Shown here: in pieces, positions 1 through 8,462 of the stretch
Layout of the letters: every line of letters begins with the position of its first letter
How positions within the stretch are numbered: position 1 is the first letter of the stretch
Source of the DNA: Acidobacteriota bacterium
GTDB taxonomy: Bacteria > Acidobacteriota > Polarisedimenticolia > J045
NCBI GenBank assembly: GCA_030949985.1
Contig: JAUZRX010000025.1
Span: 39,478 to 103,477 of the forward strand
Reading direction: 5' to 3'
Length of the DNA: 64,000 nucleotides
The notes under the pieces: model-generated
What the model saw: the letters and a program-made list of their open reading frames with translations, nothing else
The model's database searches: none
What the model was told of the DNA's origin: nothing
Translations under genes and position numbers: made by a program

Positions 1-701
1 CCTTCGCCCGCCGCCTGATGGCCCGCGGCGCGGTCGGCGCCCTGGCCCAGACGCTGCTGCACGAAGGACTGCCCACGGCGCTCGGCCAGGGTGTCGCCCG
101 CGCCACCCTGACTCCGAACCACTTCGCCTTCCGCGATCGCTGGTATCACGTCGACGCGATCGACCGTTTTGCCCACCGCATCTACACCGCGGTGCGCCAG
201 GAAATCCACAGTCCGCGCAGCTACTCCAGCCGGCTCCCCGACCTGGTCGGAGATGCCGTCGCCGGGTCGCCGACCACCGGGTCGACACCCATCGCCTTTT
301 TCGTGTCTCACGCTGCGTTCCTCGCGCGCGGAAACCGCCTCGACGTGCTGCGCCCGTTGATGCGCTCGGCAGCCGGTCGGGCCCAGTTCGGGGTGGCCAC
401 CGATCATCCCGACGGCAGGACGTTCCTCGCGCGTCACCCGTGCCAACCCCTGATCTGGCTGCTCACCGCGGAGGAAATGACCACTGCTCGACTGCCTGAC
501 GGCGACCTGATCCCCGCGGCGCACTTCGCGGTCCCCCCAAGCGCGCGGAGCGCGGGCTGGATCGTCCCCGCCACCCGAAAGAGCGGGGCCGCCGTGCTCC
601 TGCTCATCGGTCGCGACGCCAGCGCTCTGCCCCTGCTCGTGGAGCGGACGGCACGCCTGCGAGGCTGGCCCCAGCGGACGATCGCCGTGTCTCCGCGCTG
701 A
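1..701 (+). CDS. C-terminal part of an unrecognised protein (5' end outside window)
   Basis: The frame ending with TGA at 699-701 is already open at the left edge, so the annotated part (at least 232 residues) is probably the C-terminal part of a longer protein; the first internal ATG is at 18. I recognise no family. The residues are a mix of hydrophobic and arginine-rich stretches with no clear signal peptide, membrane span or catalytic motif. Codon usage (G/C in third positions) looks like that of the neighbouring genes, which supports a real gene. It ends 26 bases before the downstream sensor kinase. The alternative, a shorter independent gene starting at 18, cannot be excluded. Confidence 0.5.
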   Translation, partial: FARRLMARGAVGALAQTLLHEGLPTALGQGVARATLTPNHFAFRDRWYHVDAIDRFAHRIYTAVRQEIHSPRSYSSRLPDLVGDAVAGSPTTGSTPIAFFVSHAAFLARGNRLDVLRPLMRSAAGRAQFGVATDHPDGRTFLARHPCQPLIWLLTAEEMTTARLPDGDLIPAAHFAVPPSARSAGWIVPATRKSGAAVLLLIGRDASALPLLVERTARLRGWPQRTIAVSPR

Positions 702-727
702 AGCGTCGACCCTCTCGCCGGTTTGCT

Positions 728-2902
728 ATGATGGAGCCCAAGGGCAAGCCGGGAGGGTTTGTGCAATCCCATCACCCCACAACCCATCACCCCACAACGG
801 GGAGCCGTGAGCCGTTCACCTTTTCCCGGTGGGAAGAAGAGTTGTTCGCGCGGGGTCCGGTCGTTCTTTTCGAATGGGAAAACCTTCCTTCCTGGCCGGT
901 CCGTTTCGTCTCGCCCAACGTGGACCAAGTGCTCGGATACTCGGCGGAGGCGTTTCTCCACGGAAACCCGGCCTACGCCGACCTGATCCACCCCGGCGAC
1001 CTCGAGCGTGTCACCCGCGAAGTCGACGAGCATGGGCGATCGGGGGCCGGGCACTTCGTCCACCGTCCCTACCGCCTGCTTCACCGCGACGGCCGGACAC
1101 TCACGGTTCTGGACTACACCACCATTCGCCGCGACGCGACCGGGGAACCCACCCGGTTCCTCGGTTATATCGTCGACATCACCGAGCAGCGCCGTGTCGC
1201 CCATCAGCTCGAACAGCAGCTACGCTTCTCGCGAGCCCTGAACCGAATCACCGACGCCATCCTGGCGGAGGAGAAAACCGACGCCCTGCTCGATACCATC
1301 GCCCGCCTCCTCGGCACCATTCTCGAAACCGACCGCACGCTGATCTACGACATCCGTCTGAACGACGACGTGGCCGAGGGGCTTTGCGAGTGGATTCCCC
1401 GCGGCGGCGACCAGGTCCCCGCGACCCGGGCCGCCTACCCCCTGCGTCTCTTCCGCCGCAGCGTCGCGTACCTGCAGAAAACCAGGAACTGGATTGAAAG
1501 TCACGACGACAACCCTCACAGCAGCCTGGTGAAAGAGGGATCGGTGGCTCTGCTCCACGGCGAGATGCATATCCGCAGCTTGCTGTGGTATCCCTTCTTC
1601 TTCCGGGACGACGGGTACTACCTGCTGGCCCTCAACCAGGTCCATCGGCGGCGGGAGTGGAAGCCGGAAGAATTCGTCTTCCTCGACGCCGTCACCCGAC
1701 AGGTCAATCTGGCGCTCCAGAAACTCGCCCTGCTCGACGAACTCCAGCAGGCTCAGAGCCGGCTGGTACGACGAGAACGTCTCGCTGCGGTGGGGCAGCT
1801 CTCGGCAGGCATCGCCCACGATTTCAACAACATTCTCACCGCGATTCTGGGCGTCACCGAACTGCTCGAGCAGCGCGAAGACCTCCCTCGAGACGTCGGT
1901 GAGCATCTCCGCCTGGTCAGCACGTCAGGAAGGCGTGCCGCCCGACTCGTTCGCCAGCTCCTCGACTTCTCCCGCCGAACCGTGCGCCGGACCCGCGCCC
2001 TCGATCTCCGGGAACTCTGCGGTGAAACCGTGACGTTCCTCGAGCGCACCCTGCCCGAAACCATCGACGTGGAGTTCCGCCCCTCCAACGACGAGGTGCT
2101 CGTGGAGGGCGACCGGGTCCAGATCCAGGAAGTGCTGACCAACCTGGCAGTCAATGCCCGGGACGCGATGCCCATGGGCGGCAAGATCGAACTGGGCGTC
2201 GAACTGGAGCCATCCGTAGAAGGTGTGACCTGCACCATCTGCGGCAGCCCGGTACGCGGAGAGTGGGTCCGCCTGCTCTGCCGCGACAGCGGCACAGGCA
2301 TTCCCCGCCACAACATCGGACGCATCTTCGAGCCGTTTTTCTCGACCAAGCAAGCCGGGGAAGGCGCAGGGCTGGGCCTGGCCCAGGTGGCCGGCATCGT
2401 GGGACAGCATGGAGGACACCTCGCGGTTTCGAGTGAACCGGGACGCGGAACGACCTTTTCCATCTACTTCCCGCCCCTGCGCAACGACGCCCCGGAATCG
2501 CGACCGGAACCCGGCGCTCCCATCACGACGGAAGGCCGGGGAGAAAGCCTCCTCGTGGTGGAAGACGACCCGATCGTGCGGAAGGTCACCGGAACCATGC
2601 TCGAAAGCCAGGGCTATGCGGTCCAGACGGCGGCGAGCGGGCGCGAGGCTCTCGACCGTGTCGCACGGGAAGAATTCGCCCTGGTGCTGACGGACATGGT
2701 GATGCCCGACATGGACGGCCTCGCCCTTCTCGGCCGACTCCGGAGCAGGCAGCCGCTCCTGCGCCTGGTTCTGATGAGCGGCTATCCCCTCGGCGAAGAA
2801 AGCCGCCGGCTGGTCGAGGAGGGGGAGGTGCGCTTCATCCAGAAGCCCGTGGGCATGCCCGACCTTTGCCGCGTCATTCGCAGCGCGCTCGACGACCGAT
2901 GA
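728..2902 (+). CDS. Hybrid sensor histidine kinase (PAS-GAF-HisKA-HATPase-receiver)
   Basis: A 724-residue soluble hybrid kinase. Visible order: a PAS domain with its PAC tail (about 45-155), a GAF-like region (about 170-340), a HisKA dimerisation helix with the phospho-acceptor His364 in AGIAHDFNN, a HATPase domain (about 455-585) with the N box around NLAVNARDA and G boxes DSGTGIP and GAGLGLAQ, and a receiver domain (about 605-724) with acidic VEDD and phospho-acceptor Asp656 in LTDMVMPDMDG. An insertion in the ATPase domain carries Cys502-x2-Cys505 and Cys518, a feature seen in some of these kinases. There is no membrane segment, so sensing is cytoplasmic, probably through PAS/GAF. No response regulator is adjacent. 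The start has no obvious Shine-Dalgarno sequence, and ATGs at 728 and 731 are equivalent. Confidence 0.93.
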   Translation: MMEPKGKPGGFVQSHHPTTHHPTTGSREPFTFSRWEEELFARGPVVLFEWENLPSWPVRFVSPNVDQVLGYSAEAFLHGNPAYADLIHPGDLERVTREVDEHGRSGAGHFVHRPYRLLHRDGRTLTVLDYTTIRRDATGEPTRFLGYIVDITEQRRVAHQLEQQLRFSRALNRITDAILAEEKTDALLDTIARLLGTILETDRTLIYDIRLNDDVAEGLCEWIPRGGDQVPATRAAYPLRLFRRSVAYLQKTRNWIESHDDNPHSSLVKEGSVALLHGEMHIRSLLWYPFFFRDDGYYLLALNQVHRRREWKPEEFVFLDAVTRQVNLALQKLALLDELQQAQSRLVRRERLAAVGQLSAGIAHDFNNILTAILGVTELLEQREDLPRDVGEHLRLVSTSGRRAARLVRQLLDFSRRTVRRTRALDLRELCGETVTFLERTLPETIDVEFRPSNDEVLVEGDRVQIQEVLTNLAVNARDAMPMGGKIELGVELEPSVEGVTCTICGSPVRGEWVRLLCRDSGTGIPRHNIGRIFEPFFSTKQAGEGAGLGLAQVAGIVGQHGGHLAVSSEPGRGTTFSIYFPPLRNDAPESRPEPGAPITTEGRGESLLVVEDDPIVRKVTGTMLESQGYAVQTAASGREALDRVAREEFALVLTDMVMPDMDGLALLGRLRSRQPLLRLVLMSGYPLGEESRRLVEEGEVRFIQKPVGMPDLCRVIRSALDDR
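768..797 (+). repeat. Perfect 15-bp tandem duplication inside the kinase gene
   Basis: The unit CCCATCACCCCACAA occurs twice back to back (768-782 and 783-797). Being five codons long it keeps the frame and gives two copies of HHPTT near the N-terminus of the kinase, before the PAS domain. It looks like a recent slippage duplication in a region under little constraint. Confidence 0.9.
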
Positions 2903-2941
2903 GCCTCCCGCCTCCGCGACGTGCCACCAAGACGACGCGGG

Positions 2942-3157
2942 TCACTGCGGCGGTTCGGAACGCCAGGCGGAAAACGCGACGTAGTAAAGCGCGATGACAT
3001 TGAGCAGGGGCACCAGGATCGCCAGACCGAACCATCCGGGAAAACCCAACCGCGTGCAGAGTTTCCAGGCGGGCCAGACCAGGAGCAGACTCCAGCCAAG
3101 AAGGGCGAGGAGAACGACCATCATCTCACTGATTCCCAGGGGACCGATCAGAGCCAT
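2942..3157 (-). CDS. Small two-helix inner-membrane protein
   Basis: A 71-residue protein starting at the ATG at 3157, chosen because a GGGAGG ribosome-binding site lies about 6 bases upstream; an open frame continues further upstream but has no such site. Two hydrophobic segments (about 10-33 and 42-62) are separated by a short loop CTRLGFPGW. This arrangement, a helix followed by a Gly-Phe-Pro-Gly-Trp turn and a second helix, resembles small DUF5684-like membrane proteins; function unknown. It converges on the upstream hybrid kinase. A possible promoter lies in the AT-rich stretch around 3260-3300. Confidence 0.7.
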   Translation of the reverse strand: MALIGPLGISEMMVVLLALLGWSLLLVWPAWKLCTRLGFPGWFGLAILVPLLNVIALYYVAFSAWRSEPPQ

Positions 3158-3932
3158 GAGCACCTCCCTTTGCTTTCGAGGCTCCGGTGACACCCGCCCG
3201 GGCACTCCGACCTGCGTCCGACCTGCGGAATTGTGCCCCATGGAGCCGACTTGCCGGCATATTAACACAGCGGTCTCGGCAGGAAGAAACACAAAAAATA
3301 CTGTGTTGCGCCCGCGGGAAACGGCTGACGCCGGCACCCGTCCCGCGACGGGGTGACGTATCCCCGAACGCGAGTGGTTGCCCTCTGCAGCCACCCGGCG
3401 CCGCGGCCGTGGAAGGGGCTTTTCGGAGACGACGCATCAACCTGTCGCGGTGTCGGCTCCCCTGCTGCAACGACCCGGAAGATCCGGCCATCATTCGCCC
3501 GTGCGTCCCCGACCAGGCTCGAACCCGCGCCCGTTGGCCCTTCCACTCGTGCCGGGTCGACGTAGGACTCCGGGCAACCTCCCGCCCTCACGAAATCCTT
3601 CCACAAGCCGCGCCGGGCCTCGGTCTCCCGCATCCGGGGACATGCCCGGCGGAACAGGACACGCTTTCGACGATCGACGAGGACCTTGGCCGGTGCCGGA
3701 TGCCCTCCCAACCCGGGCACCGACACGCCATGCGCATCAACCCGCGCCCGGCGTTTCACCCCGACCGCCTCCCAGGACCTCCCGCGCTTCGACATCGAGC
3801 CGCACCCAACCGCCCAAGGGCGCGGGGCAGAGGCCACGACAGCAGCTTGCCCGGCTCGAGTCGTCTCCGTCCGACAAGCGGGACCGGGCAGCCCCCGGGC
3901 TGAACCGGGCGGCATGGCCCCCCGGGCACGCC
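3158..3932. other. Gene-less 0.8-kb interval
   Basis: No open frame here has both a ribosome-binding site and a recognisable product. The part nearest the small membrane gene (about 3260-3310) is AT-rich and holds a 7-bp inverted repeat (AACACAG at 3264-3270, CTGTGTT at 3301-3307), which could be part of that gene's promoter. The remainder is GC-rich with open frames on both strands that look like chance or decayed coding sequence. Confidence 0.5.
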
Positions 3933-4880
3933 CTACACGGCGTCGAAGTCGAGAACCCGGCAGACTGCGCCGTCCGCCGCCGACCAGCGCAGTTCGCCAC
4001 GCCCCAGAGCCTCGCGGCCGACCACGGCCATGGCCCGCAAGTGGCCGTCGGCGTCGGGCCAGCCTTCGAGAAGGGTCCCGGCGACCCGCCCCTCGGCGAA
4101 GACCTCGGTACCCGGCTCCACCGTACTGCCCCGGGGGCCGAGCAACAGGCAGGCGATACGGGGGGAAGAACCCAGGTGATGCAGGCGGGAGACGACCTCC
4201 TGCCCGGGAAAGCAACCCTTGCTGAAACTCACGGCACCCACTTCGTCGAGCCGCAGGGCCTGGGGCACGAAGCGCTCGGAGGTGCTCTCGTGAATCGGAG
4301 CCAACCCCAGGTGCAGGTCGAGAGCCTGCCAGATCTCCGGCCCCGTCTGTAAACTGCCGGCGCCCAGGGCCTCCCACAGGGATTCGCGGCGGGAGGGACA
4401 GCAGTAGAGTTCGAAGCGGGGGAACAGACCCGGCACCCGCAACACCACCAGGTCGTCCACCTCGACGCGACCATCCACGTCCCCGGGAACAGGCAGGCCC
4501 AGCTCTTTCAGCCGGGCTGGGGCCTGCCCGCCGCCGACCCCGATCACCGCCACCAGGGGCCGCGCGTCTTCGATCTCCACCCGGGCCCGCAGGCGGTAGA
4601 GTTCGAGCCGCTGACGGGTCCGGCCCGCCACGTCCCCGGGCAGGCGCAGGATCCAGGCGTCACCTTTACGGAAGAGCCGAAAGACCGAGACCACCCGCCC
4701 CTTGGGGTTGCAGTAGGCACCCAGGGTCGAGCGAGCGGCGCCGAGTTCTTTCACCTGGCAGGTGAGCTGGTTGTGGAGAAAGGTGGTGGCGTCGGCACCG
4801 CTGACGGCGAGCAACCCCCAGTGGGAGAGGTCGGCACTCAGCAGGCCGCCGTCGCGGGCCGTCTCCCAGGCCGAGGTCAC
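3933..4880 (-). CDS. ygfZ: YgfZ/GcvT-domain folate-binding Fe-S maturation protein
   Basis: A 315-residue protein of the YgfZ (tRNA-modifying GTPase-independent, COG0354) family. YgfZ is a tetrahydrofolate-binding protein that helps maintain or repair a subset of Fe-S enzymes. The family signature K-G-C-[FY]-x-G-Q-E is present as KGCFPGQE at 221-228 with the key Cys223, and the N-terminal part has the GcvT-type fold pattern (LLAVSGADATTFLHNQLT near 23-40). It starts with GTG at 4880, only 3 bases after the nadA stop, so translation is probably coupled to nadA, an Fe-S enzyme. Confidence 0.9.
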   Translation of the reverse strand: MTSAWETARDGGLLSADLSHWGLLAVSGADATTFLHNQLTCQVKELGAARSTLGAYCNPKGRVVSVFRLFRKGDAWILRLPGDVAGRTRQRLELYRLRARVEIEDARPLVAVIGVGGGQAPARLKELGLPVPGDVDGRVEVDDLVVLRVPGLFPRFELYCCPSRRESLWEALGAGSLQTGPEIWQALDLHLGLAPIHESTSERFVPQALRLDEVGAVSFSKGCFPGQEVVSRLHHLGSSPRIACLLLGPRGSTVEPGTEVFAEGRVAGTLLEGWPDADGHLRAMAVVGREALGRGELRWSAADGAVCRVLDFDAV

Positions 4881-4883
4881 GGT

Positions 4884-5966
4884 TCAGGAGGCCGGGCGCA
4901 TGGCCGCCCGGGGCGGCCGGCCGATTTCGAGCATCCGATCGAGAGAGCGCTTGGCCCGCAAGCGCACCGCCTCGTCCACCTCGATGGCGTACTGGCCGTG
5001 CAGCAGGGCGTCGCGGGTCTCCTCGAGGGTGATCTCGTTCATGTGGGGACAGCGAATCGAGCACAGGCGAACCATTTCCTTGCCCGGGTTTTCGGCGGCG
5101 ATGTTGTCGCCCATGGCGCACTCGGTGAGCAGCAGGTAACGGCCGCCCCGACTGGTGCGGACGAAGTCCACCATTTGAGAGGTGCTGCCCGAGTAGTCGG
5201 AAGCTTGCACCACCTCGGGACTGCATTCGGGGTGGGCCAGGACGACCACGTCCGGGAACTGTTGCCGCACCCGCCGCACGTCATCGACGGTGAAGGCCTC
5301 GTGAACCTCGCAGCGACCACGCCAGCCGATCACTTCCACTTGCAGGTCGGGATCCTGCACGCTGGTGGGATCATCGGTCGGGAAGATGATCCGCTTGCCG
5401 GTCTCCCGGGCCACGTTTCCAGCCAGGTATTCGTCGGGGATCATGATGACCTGGTCGGTACCCATCGATTCCACCACCCAGGCGGCGTTGGACGAGGTGC
5501 AGCAAACATCGCACTCGGCCTTCACATCGGCGTAGGTGTTGATGTAGGTCACCACGGGCACACCGGGAAAGCGACGACGCAACTCGCGCACGTCTTCGGC
5601 GGTGATGCTCTCGGCCAGCGAACAACCGGCCTTGGCCGAAGGGAGCAGCACGGTCCGACCGGGGTTGAGGATCTTCGCCGTCTCGGCCATGAAGCGCACG
5701 CCGCAGAAAACGATCACCTCGGCGTCGGTCTCGGCGGCGCGCCGAGCCAGTTCGAGGGAGTCGCCCACCACGTCGGGAACGGTGTGGTAGAGGGCCGGCT
5801 CCATGTAGTTGTGACCGAGGATGATCGCGCCCCGCTCCCGCTTGAGCCGGTTGATCTCGAACACCAGCTCGGCCTTCACCTTCAGCTCGAAGTCGGGAAC
5901 GATCCCGTCCAGCAAACGGGCCATGCGGTCGTAGGTCTTCTCGACGGTGGATTCGTCAATCGGCAT
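4884..5966 (-). CDS. nadA: Quinolinate synthase NadA
   Basis: A 360-residue quinolinate synthase, the [4Fe-4S] enzyme that condenses iminoaspartate with dihydroxyacetone phosphate to quinolinate in de novo NAD synthesis. The N-terminal motif ILGHNYMEPALY (49-60), the conserved AGCSLAE with Cys115, TYINTYADVKA and HPECSPEV with Cys248 are all typical; late cysteines at 283, 302 and 306 offer the third cluster ligand. Length matches the longer NadA type (as in Bacillus, about 365). The start at 5966 fits the family N-terminus; the open frame further upstream is not NadA-like. No nadB or nadC is in the window. ygfZ follows 3 bases downstream. Confidence 0.95.
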   Translation of the reverse strand: MPIDESTVEKTYDRMARLLDGIVPDFELKVKAELVFEINRLKRERGAIILGHNYMEPALYHTVPDVVGDSLELARRAAETDAEVIVFCGVRFMAETAKILNPGRTVLLPSAKAGCSLAESITAEDVRELRRRFPGVPVVTYINTYADVKAECDVCCTSSNAAWVVESMGTDQVIMIPDEYLAGNVARETGKRIIFPTDDPTSVQDPDLQVEVIGWRGRCEVHEAFTVDDVRRVRQQFPDVVVLAHPECSPEVVQASDYSGSTSQMVDFVRTSRGGRYLLLTECAMGDNIAAENPGKEMVRLCSIRCPHMNEITLEETRDALLHGQYAIEVDEAVRLRAKRSLDRMLEIGRPPRAAMRPAS

Positions 5967-6130
5967 CGCCCTGCTCCACGTTTCCGCGCCCTGGAACGCG
6001 GCCTTGCGCGGGAGGTTGTCCCTGCCATGACACCCGCCGGCGGCGGCTTTGTCAAACCCGGGCGGCCACGGCCACACGACCCCGGGGCCGGCGGTAAGCC
6101 ACGCGAACGCGGGCCGTGGCCGGCGGCCTG

Positions 6131-6601
6131 CTAGTCGCCCGAGAGAAAGGCTCCAAGCATCCAGAGGGTCTTTTCCGCGTTGTCGCGCAGACCGTCGAGC
6201 AGATTGACCGTGGCCCGGTCCCCTTCCGCCTCCGCGGCGGTGATCGTCGCAGCCAGGGCGTCGCGCAGATGCCGCAGATCGTCCCGGTACTGCCGGATCA
6301 TCTCCCCGGCCGCGGCGCGAGGGCTGCGCTCGCCGAGGCTCGCGGTGGCGAGGATCTCCCGCAGGGTCAGGGGCGGCCGGCCGCCGAGAGCCAGCATCCG
6401 TTCGGCCAGATCGTCGGTGGCCTGGGCCCAGAAGTCGTACTGCTCTTCGAAGAAGGCGTGCAGCTGGAAGAAGGCGTTGCCCCGGATCATCCAGTGGAAG
6501 GCCCGCAGGCGCTGGTAGAGCACCGCGGCGTCGGCCACGTGGCGGGAGAGAGCGGGGACGACGGTGGAATCTTCGAGGGGCTCGTTCATGGCGTGGGTCA
6601 T
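6131..6601 (-). CDS. dps: Dps-family ferritin-like DNA-protection protein
   Basis: A 156-residue Dps/ferritin-like protein. Dps assembles into a 12-subunit shell that oxidises Fe(II) with peroxide and stores iron, protecting DNA in stress or stationary phase. The inter-subunit ferroxidase motif is clear: His in AFHWMIRGNAFFQLH (about residues 34-48) followed by the acidic D-D-L-A-E-R in ATDDLAER. Length is typical. The start at 6601 has GGAG about 10 bases upstream; an in-frame ATG at 6589 is an alternative. It is divergent from the NorR-like regulator, and the 218-bp gap between them holds several palindromes. Confidence 0.92.
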   Translation of the reverse strand: MTHAMNEPLEDSTVVPALSRHVADAAVLYQRLRAFHWMIRGNAFFQLHAFFEEQYDFWAQATDDLAERMLALGGRPPLTLREILATASLGERSPRAAAGEMIRQYRDDLRHLRDALAATITAAEAEGDRATVNLLDGLRDNAEKTLWMLGAFLSGD

Positions 6602-6718
6602 GGTCGGCGTTCTCCGTCACTTCCGGAACCGGGGGGATCCCGATCCCGCTGCCCGGGGATATGCACGAGGCGTGCCAGCGTCTCCAGGAACGCCTGAATC
6701 ACATCGAAGTATTTGAAT

Positions 6719-6819
6719 TAAAGCGCTTTACGGTCACAGCCGAAACTTCTCCGGAAAAGTCGGTGTCGCGATATATCGCCCTGTTGTGTACTCTATTTCG
6801 CTACTCGCGAGATATCGCC
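6719..6819. promoter_or_regulatory. Cluster of palindromic operator-like sites upstream of the NorR-like gene
   Basis: Within this AT-rich stretch there is a perfect 12-bp palindrome TAAAGCGCTTTA (6719-6730). There are also two near-identical 15-mers, TCGCGATATATCGCC (6766-6780) and TCGCGAGATATCGCC (6805-6819), differing at one base and 39 bp apart. The core of the first, GCGATATATCGC, is a perfect palindrome. The second copy abuts the proposed ATG at 6820. Such paired dyads are typical of operators for autoregulation or for control of the divergent dps gene; the binding protein is unknown. Confidence 0.55.
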
Positions 6820-8334
6820 ATGACCTTTCTCCCGGAAGAAACCCTGGCCGCGGTGCTCGAAGCGGTGGACCAGATCGCCCGGGCGGACCTGGTGACGGCC
6901 CTGGCCCTGGTGGGCGACAGCCGCCTGCGGGTCGCCGCGGCCCGGGGTCCGCTGGCCACCGAGAGGATCGCGCGGCTCGAGATCGACCTCGTCCGACGCC
7001 CGCGCCTGGCCGCCGCCCTGGCCCGGGACACGCCCACCCTGTTCGGCGAGACCCACCACCACGACGAGCCCGACACCTTCTCCGAAGCCCTGGACCTGCC
7101 GGGGGATCACTCCTGCCTGGTCGCGCCCCTGCGAACCGGGGGCCGTACCGTGGGGGCCATGACCCTCGATGCCGCCGCCTGCGATGCCTTCTCTCCCGGG
7201 CAGGTGCGGGCCATCGGGGCCCTGGCCGTGGTCGCCGCCCGGGCCATCGCCGCCGAGACCCGCAGCCGGGAGTTGGCCCGCCAGAAAGCCAGCCTCGCGG
7301 CGACCCACGCCAGCCTCGACCCCCGGGGGCCTGTCGGCGCCAGCCTGGTGGGCCAATCGCCGGCCTTCCGCCAGGCAGTGGAGAAGATCCGCCTGGTGGC
7401 CCCGACTCCCGCCACCGTGCTGCTCACCGGCGAGACGGGCACCGGCAAGGAGCAGGCCGCCCGGGCCCTGCACCAGTGGTCGGCCCGGGCCGCCGGCCCG
7501 TTCATCGCCCTCAACTGCTCGGCGCTCCAGCCGGAGCTGGCCCTGAGCGAACTCTTCGGCCACGAGAAGGGAGCGTTCACCGGGGCCGACCGCCAGCGCC
7601 CCGGACGCTTCGAGCTGGCCCACTCCGGCACCCTTTTCCTCGACGAGGTGGCCGAGCTGCCCCCCGGCGCCCAGGCCCAACTCCTGCGGGTCCTCCAGGA
7701 GCGCTGCTTCGAGCGGGTGGGCGGAAGCCGGACCCTGGAGGCCGACGTGCGCGTGGTGGCGGCGACCCACCGGGACCTGGAGCGAGAGGCCCGGGAGGGA
7801 CGCTTCCGGGAAGACCTCTACTACCGCCTGGCCACCTTCCCCATCGCCCTCCCCCCGCTGCGGAACCGGCCCGGGGACGTGCCCCTGCTGGCCCACCACC
7901 TGCTGCGTTCCATCGCCGAGCGCAACGCCATGCCCCGGCTCGAGCTCAGCGGCGCCGCCCTGCGGGCCCTCGAAGCCCACCACTGGCCCGGCAACGTGCG
8001 GGAGTTGGGCAACCGGCTCGAACGGGCCGCGATCCTGGCCGGCGGCCGACGCATCGGGCGCCGTCACCTGGAACTGGAAGAAGGATCGGGCGCGACGGCC
8101 GGCCCGCCCCCGGACGGAAGAGGCGTCGTCCCCACCGTCCCCGGCTACCGCCTCCCGCCCCACCTCCCCCGCTGGCAGCGGGCATTGGCAGTGGAAATCC
8201 TCCGCGCCCTCCACGAGAGCAGCGCCCGCATCTCCGGACCCGGCGGCGCCGCCCGGCTCCTGGGCCTGCCCGTCTCCACCCTGCGCAGCAAGATCCAGCG
8301 CCTTGGGCTGCGCGCAGGGCGCCCCATGGGCTGA
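6820..8334 (+). CDS. NorR-like sigma-54-dependent transcriptional activator (GAF-AAA+-Fis)
   Basis: A 504-residue enhancer-binding protein. An N-terminal GAF domain (about 5-145) resembles the nitric-oxide-sensing GAF of NorR in its layout (RPRLAAALARD, then a strand with V-G-A-M-T-L-D). The AAA+ domain has Walker A GETGTGKE (204-211), the sigma-54-contacting GAFTGA loop (251-256) and Walker B TLFLDE (271-276). A Fis-type helix-turn-helix closes the protein (about 455-500). The ATG at 6820 was chosen because it begins at the GAF domain; the in-frame ATG at 6661 would place the operator-like repeats inside the coding sequence. No norVW-like target is nearby, so the signal (NO or other) is not established. 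Confidence 0.85.
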   Translation: MTFLPEETLAAVLEAVDQIARADLVTALALVGDSRLRVAAARGPLATERIARLEIDLVRRPRLAAALARDTPTLFGETHHHDEPDTFSEALDLPGDHSCLVAPLRTGGRTVGAMTLDAAACDAFSPGQVRAIGALAVVAARAIAAETRSRELARQKASLAATHASLDPRGPVGASLVGQSPAFRQAVEKIRLVAPTPATVLLTGETGTGKEQAARALHQWSARAAGPFIALNCSALQPELALSELFGHEKGAFTGADRQRPGRFELAHSGTLFLDEVAELPPGAQAQLLRVLQERCFERVGGSRTLEADVRVVAATHRDLEREAREGRFREDLYYRLATFPIALPPLRNRPGDVPLLAHHLLRSIAERNAMPRLELSGAALRALEAHHWPGNVRELGNRLERAAILAGGRRIGRRHLELEEGSGATAGPPPDGRGVVPTVPGYRLPPHLPRWQRALAVEILRALHESSARISGPGGAARLLGLPVSTLRSKIQRLGLRAGRPMG

Positions 8335-8436
8335 CCCGCCGCTCCGACGCGCGGCGGCGGCCGGGCGCGCGGCGACGAGCCACTCGACAGTTTTCCGGGG
8401 AGTGCCGGCCGGGAGGGGCAGGTCGATCATCACCCG

Positions 8437-8454
8437 TATACTCCCCCAAGGAGG
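8437..8454 (+). promoter_or_regulatory. Minus-10 element and ribosome-binding site of the small Cys protein
   Basis: TATACT at 8437-8442 is a good minus-10 hexamer without a convincing minus-35. AAGGAGG at 8448-8454 is a near-perfect Shine-Dalgarno sequence 8 bases before the ATG at 8463. Transcription from this element would give a very short leader. Confidence 0.4.
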
Positions 8455-8462
8455 CCCGGCCC

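Noticed and set aside
3505..3545. GGTTCGAGCC-like T-loop on the minus strand suggesting a tRNA
   Set aside because: The T-stem does not pair and no acceptor stem, anticodon arm or CCA is present.
4884..6620. Upstream extension of the nadA frame to 6620
   Set aside because: The extension overlaps dps in another phase and the NadA family begins at the 5966 start.
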